Below are positions 36,972-45,205 of a stretch of DNA of 64,000 nucleotides, piece after piece. Origin of the DNA: Tectiglobus sp965247245 (lineage in GTDB: Bacteria; Pseudomonadota; Alphaproteobacteria; Rhizobiales; Hyphomicrobiaceae); contig CBDFGV010000003.1 of assembly GCA_965247245.1 (NCBI GenBank), positions 868,001 through 932,000 of the forward strand, in the 5' to 3' direction. Position numbers and translations under genes: made by a program. Below the pieces are notes generated by a model that was not told the origin of the DNA, did no database searches, and saw only the letters and a program-made list of their open reading frames with translations. Numbering within the stretch: the first letter of the stretch is position 1; every line of letters starts with the position of its first letter.

Positions 36972-37862
36972 CTATGATGCGATTAGGTCTGCAAATACCC
37001 TGGCTATTGCATTTGACGCAAACTCGAAGAATGCATGCACACGTGCGCTGCGACGGACGTCAGGGTGGGACAAGACCCACAGGTCCCATTGTAACTGAGT
37101 GTCCGGTTCCTCAATTCGTACAAGCTCTGATGCCCTCTCTCCCAGGTAACAAGGCAGAACCGCTACTCCCTGCCCGGACCGCACATAATCGAACACGCCC
37201 ATCACTGTGTTGACGACCGTGCAGGGTGCTTCAATTGGCATGCGCCACTTCGTGATTGTGCTCATAGGGGACTGACTAAGATCGCGATCCAGTCGCACCC
37301 ATCGCCGGCTCTGCTTTGGCAGCCGCTTTACGGAGGTCCAATAACTCTCATGGGCGTACGTTGCGCAGATGATCGGCGCAACCTGTCGGCCAATCCAATG
37401 CTCGGGTGGCGCGGTTGTTGGGCGAATAGCCACGTCTGCGTCGCGTTGCATCAAGTCAAGCGCGCGCGACTCTGAAATCAAGCGCAGATCGATCTCCGGG
37501 TACTTGGCTTGGAACTTAGAAAGCACCGGCGTCAGGAAGTACAGCAATGAATCTGTAGTCGTAACTGTGAGCGCCCCTTCCAACCGCAGGTCTTTACCGC
37601 CCAGTTCACGCTGAATGCCGTTGAGACCATCGCGAAGATCAAGTGCGTTGCGATAGAAGTGCTCGCCAGCAATCGTCATGACATAGCCGTGGCTGCGGCG
37701 ATCAAACAGTCTCACACCAAGTCGCGACTCAACTCCCTCAATGCGACGAAAGACTGTTGAGTGGTTGACATTGAGAGCTCTGGCCGCTGCCGAGAGGCTT
37801 CCCGTTTCACAAACTGCCAATACGAAGGGTACGTCACTCCAGTCAAGTGTTTGTGCGTTCAT
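36972..37862 (-). CDS. LysR family transcriptional regulator
   Basis: A 296-residue regulator from the ATG at 37862. The N-terminal winged helix-turn-helix is clear (VPFVLAVCETGSLSAAARAL, then HSTVFRRIEGVESRLGVRLF), followed by a ligand-binding domain (LEGALTVTTTDSLLYFLTP and so on) and a C-terminal tail with HPDVRRSARVHAFFEF. The HSTVFRRI form of the recognition helix is typical of a LysR subgroup with unknown effectors. A longer frame to 37925 adds a hydrophobic segment that is unlikely to be part of the protein. It is divergent from the luciferase-domain gene and upstream of the orphan binding protein; either could be its target. Confidence 0.88.
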   Translation of the reverse strand: MNAQTLDWSDVPFVLAVCETGSLSAAARALNVNHSTVFRRIEGVESRLGVRLFDRRSHGYVMTIAGEHFYRNALDLRDGLNGIQRELGGKDLRLEGALTVTTTDSLLYFLTPVLSKFQAKYPEIDLRLISESRALDLMQRDADVAIRPTTAPPEHWIGRQVAPIICATYAHESYWTSVKRLPKQSRRWVRLDRDLSQSPMSTITKWRMPIEAPCTVVNTVMGVFDYVRSGQGVAVLPCYLGERASELVRIEEPDTQLQWDLWVLSHPDVRRSARVHAFFEFASNAIARVFADLIAS

Positions 37863-38044
37863 GCACAGTGATCTCGCTAAACTTGTATGTATTGTTGCAA
37901 ACAATAACAGCGCAACTGAAGGCAATCAATTGAACTCAGGTGTCCATGCCTGTGCGTCTGCGCAAGGACCGTTTTCGATTTTGGGCGATACCAACGCCTT
38001 CCTCCACGATGCATATCGATACGGGTCAGCAATCAGGAGGCGGT

Positions 38045-38527
38045 ATGAACAAGACGCTAGAGCTCCCAATCCGGTCAGGTCAGAAGCCCAATACAACAAG
38101 TCGTTTGCCACATTCGCAGCTGGACCAGCACGGACCCGATGATGTGATCCAAAGCCTCCACGATTGGTGTTTTTCATTGCTCTGGGTTGAGAACGAAGAT
38201 AGCGGCATCTCAGTCCCTGGCTCCCGCGCCTTGGTCCTACACGAAACCCGGAACTGTAATCACGAAGCGTTCATGATCGGCCGGGAATTCGCACACATTC
38301 ATCCTCATCCCGACAGCGGCAGCATGCACCTAAAACTGCCCCAGGATGACGCCATTGAGGTTATCAATAAGGGTTGGGGCGAGAGCCATTACCTCGTTAC
38401 GCAGGGTCATTTTCCAATTGGCCTGGTCATGGTGTTCTCTCCGCGTGATCAAGAAGAATTGGAAACGGTCAAGACGATTGTCACCCGGTCTTACAAGTAC
38501 GCTACGTTAGAACAGGACCACGTTTGA
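38045..38527 (+). CDS. Luciferase-domain (DUF5519) family protein
   Basis: A 160-residue protein. The second half contains GREFAHIHPHPDSGSMHLKLPQ, EVINKGWGESHYLV and VMVFSPRDQEELETV, the defining segments of the small 'luciferase' domain family, whose name derives from a resemblance to part of Renilla-type luciferases and not from any shown light emission. The HIHPHPD cluster looks like a metal or catalytic site. I place the start at the ATG at 38045, which has AGGAGG 4 bases upstream; a frame from 37940 is much less likely. It is divergent from the LysR gene. Confidence 0.82.
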   Translation: MNKTLELPIRSGQKPNTTSRLPHSQLDQHGPDDVIQSLHDWCFSLLWVENEDSGISVPGSRALVLHETRNCNHEAFMIGREFAHIHPHPDSGSMHLKLPQDDAIEVINKGWGESHYLVTQGHFPIGLVMVFSPRDQEELETVKTIVTRSYKYATLEQDHV

Positions 38528-38740
38528 TACTGAATGTCGGCTTGCTGGACTTCGCTGATATGGCGTCTAGCTGACAGTCGGTCACTAGTACTCTCAGCGC
38601 TGCATAGCCGACCACCCAGCACCCAGTTAGCTTTGATCAATGCCGGACATCGGATGGGCGAAGTGACGATGTTGAGGAACTAGTCTGCTGTTTGTGAACC
38701 CACGCCAGGCGCAGACACGATACTCTCAACAGCATGCTTG

Positions 38741-39298
38741 TTAAGGTGGTTTGGTGGAGGAGGGCTCTGTGGCCGTCCGAGGTTCCAACATATCCTCCAA
38801 AAACCAAGCAGCAAGTTCATTTCGGCTCGTCACACCGGCTTTGCGATAGACACTCGTTGCCTGCTGACGAACTGTCTTCTCACGCGTTTCCCGCAGTTCT
38901 GCAATCTCGCGGAAAGAGAGCCCCTTCAACATCATGATCACGACATCCTGCTCGCTTGGAGTCAGCTGCCAAGCAACGAATTGCTCCTGCATGACGGCGC
39001 GGTATTGGTTGCCAAGCTCCTCGGAGTGATTGTCAAGCTGAGACAACCGACCTCGGCCTCTCTCCAGTTGTTCTCGCAAGCTTCTCAGCTCTTGCTGTTG
39101 AAAGATGTACTCAGCAGCTAACAAAGCCAATACACCTGCGCTTATGAGGAACCTGATCAGATCGTACGCCATCGATCCGAATGCTTGACCGTCAGAGATT
39201 TCGAGGAAGATTTCTAGGGCGCTTGTCCCAAGAACGAATAGTACGAACGCCGCAAGCACTGCACGTCGATACGAGATTTGTTCTAACGCGCCGAGCAT
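38741..39298 (-). CDS. Membrane-anchored LuxR-type regulator
   Basis: A 185-residue protein with two N-terminal transmembrane helices (AVLAAFVLFVLGTSALEIF and LIRFLISAGVLALLAAEY), a coiled-coil-like linker rich in Gln, Glu and Arg (EYIFQQQELRSLREQLERG), and a C-terminal LuxR/GerE helix-turn-helix (LTPSEQDVVIMMLKGLSFREIAE...VRQQATSVYRKAG). DNA-binding output directly joined to membrane helices suggests a one-component membrane sensor. I prefer the ATG at 39298 over a TTG at 39313. It is divergent from the cytochrome b561 operon, a likely target, 185 bases away. Confidence 0.87.
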   Translation of the reverse strand: MLGALEQISYRRAVLAAFVLFVLGTSALEIFLEISDGQAFGSMAYDLIRFLISAGVLALLAAEYIFQQQELRSLREQLERGRGRLSQLDNHSEELGNQYRAVMQEQFVAWQLTPSEQDVVIMMLKGLSFREIAELRETREKTVRQQATSVYRKAGVTSRNELAAWFLEDMLEPRTATEPSSTKPP

Positions 39299-39483
39299 GG
39301 CACCCCGCTTCAATTTTCCATTGTATTCAAGATATTAGCATTAGCCCAACTCCTTGGCTACGACCTAATGCTGGATGCGCCGAACCCCTCGATACGGCGT
39401 TTGCCGGATGGATTGTACACCTCATTTCCCTTTAGGCCATCGGATGCTCAGTCGTTCTGTTAGACGCCAAGAGCAACACTAAA

Positions 39484-40032
39484 ATGGTCCGACAAATGAG
39501 AAGCTCGACACCGTCTGAAGGTCAACATGGACTGCCAGCCAAGACGTTGCACTGGGGCACGGCGGGCTTGATTGCGTACGGCTATTTGAGTGGTGTTGAG
39601 GACGTTTCGGAACTTTCAGACCCAACACGGTTCCGCTCGGAACTTCTCTTTGCCGGTTTGCTCGGATTTCTCCTGGTCGCACGCTTCTTGTGGATGCATC
39701 TGATCAACGGTCACACCCGACTGCCGAGGCAAGCCCCAACTTGGGAGCGCGCGCTATCGCGATGCGCTCACCTGGGGATGTATTTCGGACTTGCCATGGT
39801 CATCGCGTCGGGTTTCGCGATTGCACTCGGTGTCGCTAGTCCAGCGCTCGGTGCTGGGTTTGTATCCGTGATGATTGGGCTTCATGAGGTTTCGCTCGAC
39901 ATGACGGCGCTTCTTATCACCGCGCACATCCTCGGCGCGCTCTGGCACTTGCTGGTCCGAAAGGACGGCGTGTGGGGATCCATGATGCCGGCCTTGGGTC
40001 CCAATACTCACCTCATCGAAAAGGAAGACTAG
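39484..40032 (+). CDS. Cytochrome b561-type membrane protein
   Basis: A 182-residue integral membrane protein with four helices and histidines placed as in the cytochrome b561/bacterial hydrogenase b-type family: KTLHWGTAG at the first helix, CAHLGMYFG in the third, and LHEVSLDMTALLITAHILGALWH in the fourth. It should carry b hemes and move electrons across or along the inner membrane, between the quinone pool and periplasmic partners. The next gene (HbpS-like) starts one base after its stop codon (TAG A ATG), so they are tightly coupled. The donor or acceptor is not known. Confidence 0.85.
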   Translation: MVRQMRSSTPSEGQHGLPAKTLHWGTAGLIAYGYLSGVEDVSELSDPTRFRSELLFAGLLGFLLVARFLWMHLINGHTRLPRQAPTWERALSRCAHLGMYFGLAMVIASGFAIALGVASPALGAGFVSVMIGLHEVSLDMTALLITAHILGALWHLLVRKDGVWGSMMPALGPNTHLIEKED

Positions 40033-40033
40033 A

Positions 40034-40564
40034 ATGCATCGATATCACAGGCCTGCTCTTGCAGGAGCTTCGCTGATGGCGGCTGTGCTGCTGGGAACGG
40101 CATCTACGTCCAACGCGGAAGATGCGGTCCATGTTGAGCGGAGCATCCCTCTCTCTTGGGCGCTGGTGGCCGCGACACGCGCATCCGAAGTCTGTCTCGA
40201 AAAAGGGTTCCGGACAACAGTAACGGTTGTTGATCAACGAGCACAACCGCGCGTCCAACTCATGCGCGAAGGTGCATTTCCGCACTCGGTCGACACCAGC
40301 CGGCGCAAGGCCATCACAGCGGCATCCCGGCGAGAGCCAACAGCAAAGATTGAGGCTGAGAATGCGCACGAGCCTACACTCGGTGCCGTGTTCAACGAAA
40401 TCGGATTGATCACTCTCTCGGGCGGGTTGCCTATTCTTTACAAGGGCGCCGTCGTTGGTGGAATTGGAGTATCTGGGGCTCCTGGAGAGGATAGCCAAGG
40501 GCGAGACCTCGATGATCTTTGCGGTAAGGCCGGGCTCGCAGCAATCGCAGACAAGCTCCAGTAA
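40034..40564 (+). CDS. Exported GlcG/HbpS-family heme-binding-like protein
   Basis: A 176-residue protein with a signal peptide (GASLMAAVLLGTASTSNA) and one GlcG/HbpS domain. The pattern SWALVAATRASEVCLEKGFRTTVTVVDQ, LMREGAFPHSVDTSRRKA and GGLPILYKGAVVGGIGVSGA...EDLDDLCGKAGLAAI is typical. HbpS binds heme outside the cell in Streptomyces; other members bind cobalamin or act unclearly. The three genes that flank it code for a heme membrane protein and two exported proteins, which supports a periplasmic redox or ligand-binding role. Stop and start are adjacent to both neighbours. Confidence 0.85.
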   Translation: MHRYHRPALAGASLMAAVLLGTASTSNAEDAVHVERSIPLSWALVAATRASEVCLEKGFRTTVTVVDQRAQPRVQLMREGAFPHSVDTSRRKAITAASRREPTAKIEAENAHEPTLGAVFNEIGLITLSGGLPILYKGAVVGGIGVSGAPGEDSQGRDLDDLCGKAGLAAIADKLQ

Positions 40565-40594
40565 ATGATCGAACTGCAAAGGTCTCGTCTCATG

Positions 40595-41668
40595 CGGAAC
40601 TTCCATCTATCTGGACCTCTAGCTCTTGCAGTAACCGCAAGCGCAGTAGCACTGAGTGCGCCGTTAGCATCATCTACTGAACTCGAAGCGGTTGCTCGAT
40701 CCGCAAAATACGCAATGAATGGCGTGGCCGTGACTAAGACAGGTCGAGTTTTTGTCAGTATCCCGCAATGGACCAAGTACAAATCTCCATCGATCGCCGA
40801 GATTAAAGACGGCAATATTGTCCCCTATCCGGGCGGCAGCTGGAACGCATTTGACCTCACACACGCAAAGGATCGCTTTGTGAATGTCAATGCCGTTCAT
40901 GACGATGGTGCCGGCTCACTCTGGGCCGTCGACTATGCTGCTCCCAACTTTGGACACACCGTTGATGGCGCGCAGAAACTCGTGCGCATTGACCTTACAA
41001 CAAACAGGGTCTCCCGCGTCTACCGGTTCGACAAAACGGTATTGCCGAAGGGGGCGAAGCTCAACGATGTGCGTGTCGATGCAGCGCGCGGTATCGCATA
41101 CATCTCCGAGTTTGGAGTTGGTGCGATCATCGTCCTGAACACGGAAACCGGTAAGGCATTCCGAGCGCTCGACCGGCACTACTCGGTGCGCGCTCACCCG
41201 GATGTGCGGACAACTTTCCTCGGCAAGACATTTCGGACCCACTTTCTGCAGGTCAACGACATCGAACTGACAGCGGACGGTGAAACGCTCTTCTATCAAC
41301 CGACCGGAGGGCGCGTGCTCTGGAAAATCGCGACGGACAGGCTGATTGAACCGGCAAGCAATTTCGAATTGGAGCCCCATGTTGAAATTGCAGGGAAGTC
41401 GATGACAATTGGAGGCATCGCACGGGATGCCAAGAATCGGCTCTATCTTGGTAGCGTCCAGGACAACGCAGTCTGGTTGCTTGATCCGGCAACGCAAAAG
41501 CGGCGAAAACTTCTGCAAGATGAGCGGTTGCTCTGGCCTGACGCAATGAGCATCCACAACGGCTATCTCTACATCCCTGCACCGCAACTGAGGCTGCTGC
41601 CAAAATTCAACGATGGTAAGGATCGCACACGCGGTGAGTTTTCCGTCTATCGCGTGAGACTGCAGTGA
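40595..41668 (+). CDS. Exported major-royal-jelly/SMP-30-like beta-propeller protein
   Basis: A 357-residue protein with a signal peptide (LALAVTASAVALSAPLASS) and a six-bladed propeller of the major royal jelly protein ('yellow') family: MNGVAVTKTGRVFVSIPQW, DGAGSLWAVDYA, KLNDVRVDAARGIAYISEFG, HFLQVNDIELTADGETLFYQPTGGR and DAKNRLYLGSVQDNAVW. Bacterial members are poorly studied; some propellers of this type are lactonases or isomerases. Asp/Asn residues near the central channel (NDVRVD, NDIELT) could bind calcium. I prefer the ATG at 40595, whose AAGG lies 9 bases upstream, to the ATG at 40565, which abuts the previous stop and lacks a ribosome site. Confidence 0.83.
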   Translation, partial: RNFHLSGPLALAVTASAVALSAPLASSTELEAVARSAKYAMNGVAVTKTGRVFVSIPQWTKYKSPSIAEIKDGNIVPYPGGSWNAFDLTHAKDRFVNVNAVHDDGAGSLWAVDYAAPNFGHTVDGAQKLVRIDLTTNRVSRVYRFDKTVLPKGAKLNDVRVDAARGIAYISEFGVGAIIVLNTETGKAFRALDRHYSVRAHPDVRTTFLGKTFRTHFLQVNDIELTADGETLFYQPTGGRVLWKIATDRLIEPASNFELEPHVEIAGKSMTIGGIARDAKNRLYLGSVQDNAVWLLDPATQKRRKLLQDERLLWPDAMSIHNGYLYIPAPQLRLLPKFNDGKDRTRGEFSVYRVRLQ

Positions 41669-41699
41669 TTTCAGCCTTGAGCGTCATGTCTCACAGAAA

Positions 41700-42662
41700 A
41701 TGGATTCACAAATGACACGTTTTGTTACTTCGGGTCTGCTTTCGCTGTTGATGATAGCAGGAGTGATAAATCCTGTGGCGGCAACAGATCGTGCGCCGGT
41801 TATCTTGGGAACTGCAACGCCAGGCGGTGGATTCGAGCTCTATGGTGGTGTTTTGGCCGAGTTGGTCAACCAGACGGACAAAACGTTAAACGTGCTGGCG
41901 CGCAACACGCGCGGTAGCCGGCAGAACATCCCGCTATTGGAACAAGGCACCCTAGATATTGCTTTGGTGGCCAGCCTTCCAGCACGCGAGGCATTTGAAG
42001 TGATTGGCCGCGCCCCGACAAATCTCAAGATTATTTCAGCCATCTATCCCACTTTCGGCGCCTTCGCCGTTAGAGCTGATAGCACGGCCACAACGTTCTC
42101 CGATCTTATCGGCAAGCGGGTTGCCTGGGGAACAAAGTCATCCGGGCTGACACTCTTGAGCAAGCATGTCACCGAAGCGCTGAAGTTGAATCCGGATAAG
42201 GACTTCGATGCAGTGTATTTGGAGCGCGCTGGCCACGGGGCTCCTTTGGTCCTGAACGGGGAGGTCGCCGCTCATTGGGGCGGCGGCGTCGGTTGGCCCA
42301 ATTTCACCAAGATCATGCAAGCGGGTGGTCGTCTCGTTGGTCTAACAGATGAACAGGTTTCCCAGGTGAACGCGAAGTTCCCTTTCCTTCAACCACTCAC
42401 AATCCCGGCTGGTTCGTATCCCGGTCAAGCAACAGCTTTCAAAACGATTGGGTCGTTCAGTTTTCTACTTGCACGTGCGAATTTGCCTGATGAGATTGCC
42501 TATCAACTCGCGAAGGCGATACATGCAGCACAGCCTGAATTGGAGAAGCGACTGACGCAGGGTCGGGACACCTTGCCGAAGAACACTTGGAGCGCGGCTG
42601 GCAGGCCGGAACGCATACATCCGGGCGCACGCCGCTATCTCGCTGAGTTAGGGCTCAAATAG
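41700..42662 (+). CDS. TAXI-family TRAP-type solute-binding protein
   Basis: A 320-residue exported binding protein. A signal peptide (SGLLSLLMIAGVINPVAA) precedes the TAXI hallmark LGTATPGGGFELYGGVLAELVN, then ARNTRGSRQNIPLLEQGTLDIALVAS and VAWGTKSSGLTLL. Such proteins deliver glutamate or similar solutes to a fused 4TM-12TM TRAP permease. No permease gene lies in the window next to it, so it is either an orphan or works with a distant one. ATGs at 41700 and 41712 are both possible. It follows the royal-jelly-family gene by 31 bases, probably in one operon. Confidence 0.88.
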   Translation: MDSQMTRFVTSGLLSLLMIAGVINPVAATDRAPVILGTATPGGGFELYGGVLAELVNQTDKTLNVLARNTRGSRQNIPLLEQGTLDIALVASLPAREAFEVIGRAPTNLKIISAIYPTFGAFAVRADSTATTFSDLIGKRVAWGTKSSGLTLLSKHVTEALKLNPDKDFDAVYLERAGHGAPLVLNGEVAAHWGGGVGWPNFTKIMQAGGRLVGLTDEQVSQVNAKFPFLQPLTIPAGSYPGQATAFKTIGSFSFLLARANLPDEIAYQLAKAIHAAQPELEKRLTQGRDTLPKNTWSAAGRPERIHPGARRYLAELGLK

Positions 42663-42763
42663 ATATCGGGACGTGTGCTTTGGCATTACTGATGCAACAG
42701 ACTTAAAACTCGATCGCAAACGAGAATTAGTGCGATCCCCGAGCAACCAATTAAGTCCGGTTA

Positions 42764-42809
42764 GTGGACTTTGCGTCGTTGATGCGTCGCAGAGATCAGC
42801 AAAGTCCAC
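42764..42809. repeat. 11-bp inverted repeat in an intergenic gap
   Basis: GTGGACTTTGC (42764-42774) and GCAAAGTCCAC (42799-42809) are perfect inverted arms with a 24-base spacer. They lie between the TAXI gene and a convergent hydrolase gene. No T-run follows, so it is a weak terminator at best. The left arm plus spacer partly resembles 35566-35593 (21 of 28 bases), which suggests an old dispersed repeat. Confidence 0.5.
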
Positions 42810-42948
42810 AAGTCAAACCCTATGCGCTCACTAGCACCAGTTGTTCAAAGTGTCCGCATCGGCCATGCTTCAAAACGGCAAACTTGAAAAAGACGTTGAG
42901 GATTGGAACATGCAAGTGAAGACGAAATTCTGTAACTCAAGGACTCTT

Positions 42949-43812
42949 TCAGGCCGCCAAAGCAAGGCTTGTAGCTTCTGAACCAACTAGGTACCGAGCG
43001 CTGCCCTTTGCCACGGATTTATCGCTATGACCACAGTCCTCTATCTCTACGACGGACCAGTTGAAGATTAAGCCACGGCGACGGGCCTCTTCCTTTGCAG
43101 CGCGGTAGAAGTGACGTCCTCTCGCAAGCCTGTGTGGACCCTGAGCAAGCGCGCCTTGCGTCTGACGCAGTTCGGGATCTTGCGTCTGGGTATCGTCTTT
43201 GCCCAAGACGATCGTAAGGGGAGTAGCAAACGCGCTTTTCAGTTTTATTCTTTGTGGAGGCACATCTGCGATGCCGTATGGCATGGCGTGATCACAACCG
43301 GGCACAGTGTACCATCCGGCGTTGGCCGCGACAGCACGGTAAATGCGATGCCCTCCCTTAAAGATCAGATATCGATGAAGAAACTGCGCACCGGCCGAGT
43401 GACCATAGATAGCTACTTGGGAACGTCGATGGTTGTGTTCCGAGAGGACTTCATCACAGAGTTTTTCAAGCGCTGTAAAGGACCAAGCGCTTTCTCCCAA
43501 TGGCATCCCATCCTTTGCATACATGTTGCCAAGGTTATAACTCCGCGCGCCAGGCCAGTGGCTCTTGGAAAATCGCGGTACGATCAGTAACGAGGAGCAG
43601 GCCTCGGCATACGGCATCCACGAAGACAAATAGAGTCCGGATGCCCGCGTTACACCATGCAAGATCACAAGCGCCGGTGCATCTCGATTGTAGTTGACCG
43701 GCTCATATACAAATGCGCTGACCTCTTTGTCGGAGACTTCTCCCTTTACCGGGAAACGGAATTCGGAGAGTGCGCCGAGACGCTGCTTTTGGATCAGTTC
43801 AAGTATTGCCAT
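42949..43812 (-). CDS. Alpha/beta hydrolase family protein
   Basis: A 287-residue alpha/beta hydrolase. The oxyanion-hole strand is followed by HGVTRASGLYL, the nucleophile elbow is GHSAGAQF (G-x-S-x-G), an acidic residue is expected in GKDDTQTQDPE, and the catalytic His lies in IEDCGHSDKSV. No signal peptide is seen. The closest pattern is that of 'dienelactone hydrolase / PHB depolymerase-like' esterases, but the substrate cannot be set. I chose the ATG at 43812, preceded by GAGGGA; a longer frame to 43887 adds 25 unmatched residues. It is divergent from the DUF1611-like gene. Confidence 0.82.
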   Translation of the reverse strand: MAILELIQKQRLGALSEFRFPVKGEVSDKEVSAFVYEPVNYNRDAPALVILHGVTRASGLYLSSWMPYAEACSSLLIVPRFSKSHWPGARSYNLGNMYAKDGMPLGESAWSFTALEKLCDEVLSEHNHRRSQVAIYGHSAGAQFLHRYLIFKGGHRIYRAVAANAGWYTVPGCDHAMPYGIADVPPQRIKLKSAFATPLTIVLGKDDTQTQDPELRQTQGALAQGPHRLARGRHFYRAAKEEARRRGLIFNWSVVEIEDCGHSDKSVAKGSARYLVGSEATSLALAA

Positions 43813-44033
43813 TGATCGGTTTTCCCTCGCCACATTCGAACAATTCAATTGTCTGCTGACAACGCCAAGGCGCGGCTCATATTCCATGCACGTGTGAAGA
43901 CGATTGTCTCACAGAGAGTACTTTGGCTTTGCTCGGATACTTGAGAGAGGACTTCAAAAAAAGCTGGAATAGGTTTCGGTTAGTTCCGTTTTGGTGGTGA
44001 AGCTGAACCAGTAGAAACCAGAGGAAATGGATT

Positions 44034-45107
44034 ATGATTACGATGCTTCACCCAGCCCGCCTTGAAGGCATCAAACGCTCTTTTGTAACGCGCCGCGTGC
44101 CGTTGAGCGCAATCCGCGGCCTGGATCAGGACCCTGGTCAACTGACTGCCGGTGATATCGTGCTGGCTCGTGTTGAAGAGTGTGGTCAGCACCAGAAGAT
44201 AGAGTTGCCCTGTGGGCGCCGCGCGGTCATGCATCCTGGTGATGAGATTATGGTCGCCTGCGGAGCGCGATACGCTCCAGATCAATTTCATGCCGAAGCC
44301 CCCTCCGGTCTTGGACCGGCAAATCTGGTTGCAGCCGGTGGCATCGCGGGGCTGCAACTCTCTCGTAACAGCCGCATCAAGGATGCAACCCGGATCACAA
44401 TTCTGGGACGCTTCGTCGATCAGAACGCCCGCCCCCTCAACGTTTGGGACTTCAGGCTTGATGCTCGTCCGAGTGCGCCCGAAGTGCCGGTCATTCTCGT
44501 TGTTGGAACATCCATGAATGCTGGTAAAACTGCGACGTGCGCGGCACTGCTTAAGGGTATCAGGCAGCAGGGCCTGCAGGCCGGTTATGTCAAAGCAACT
44601 GGGACAGGGTCCGGAGGCGATATCTGGACGCTCAAGGATGCAGGTGCCAATCCTGCCTTAGATTTCACGGATGCAGGTTTGGCGAGCACTTATCGACAAT
44701 CCACACATACCTTGGTTGATCAGGCAGTTCATCTGCTTGACGCGGCGGCGGATGAGGGCAGTCAGATGACGGTCCTAGAGATTGCCGATGGCTTGTTACA
44801 GGCCGAAACCGCGGCATTACTGTTGGAGCCAAAACTGAAGGGCAGAGTTTTGGGCACTGTGCTAGCGGCCCAAGACTCCATGGGTGCAGTTGCCGGTGTC
44901 AACTGGCTCCTGGAAGTAAGCCATAATGTTCTGGGCATCACTGGCGCATTCACGCAGGCACCACTGGCGATGAAGGAGTTTGCATTGGTCGCCGGCATGG
45001 AGCCGTTGAGACTCGACGAGATTAGCTCCGGTGCAATCGTCAGTGGCATCTGCGAGGACCTGCAGAAACACAATGTCATCGCTGCCCCGAAAACGGGTGT
45101 TGCCTGA
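44034..45107 (+). CDS. P-loop protein of the DUF1611 type
   Basis: A 357-residue protein. Residues ~1-150 form a beta-rich domain (GDIVLARVEECGQHQKIEL, ILGRFVDQNARPLNVWDF); residues ~155-350 form a P-loop NTPase with the Walker A-like GTSMNAGKTAT and the following strand GYVKATGTGSGGDIW. This is the fold of the DUF1611 / dethiobiotin-synthetase-like group. It probably binds ATP. The substrate is unknown; DUF1611 proteins are linked to dipeptide or cell-wall amino-acid metabolism in some cases, which is not shown here. It is followed after 98 bases by an ABC-like protein with degraded ATPase motifs. Confidence 0.75.
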   Translation: MITMLHPARLEGIKRSFVTRRVPLSAIRGLDQDPGQLTAGDIVLARVEECGQHQKIELPCGRRAVMHPGDEIMVACGARYAPDQFHAEAPSGLGPANLVAAGGIAGLQLSRNSRIKDATRITILGRFVDQNARPLNVWDFRLDARPSAPEVPVILVVGTSMNAGKTATCAALLKGIRQQGLQAGYVKATGTGSGGDIWTLKDAGANPALDFTDAGLASTYRQSTHTLVDQAVHLLDAAADEGSQMTVLEIADGLLQAETAALLLEPKLKGRVLGTVLAAQDSMGAVAGVNWLLEVSHNVLGITGAFTQAPLAMKEFALVAGMEPLRLDEISSGAIVSGICEDLQKHNVIAAPKTGVA

Positions 45108-45205
45108 CACACAAAGTTCGAAAACTCGGAAGGCCCGCCGTATCAGCCTTGCTGTGCGGCGACCATTACGTCTTGCATCATCCATTCCATGGAGAGTGGT
45201 CCTGA

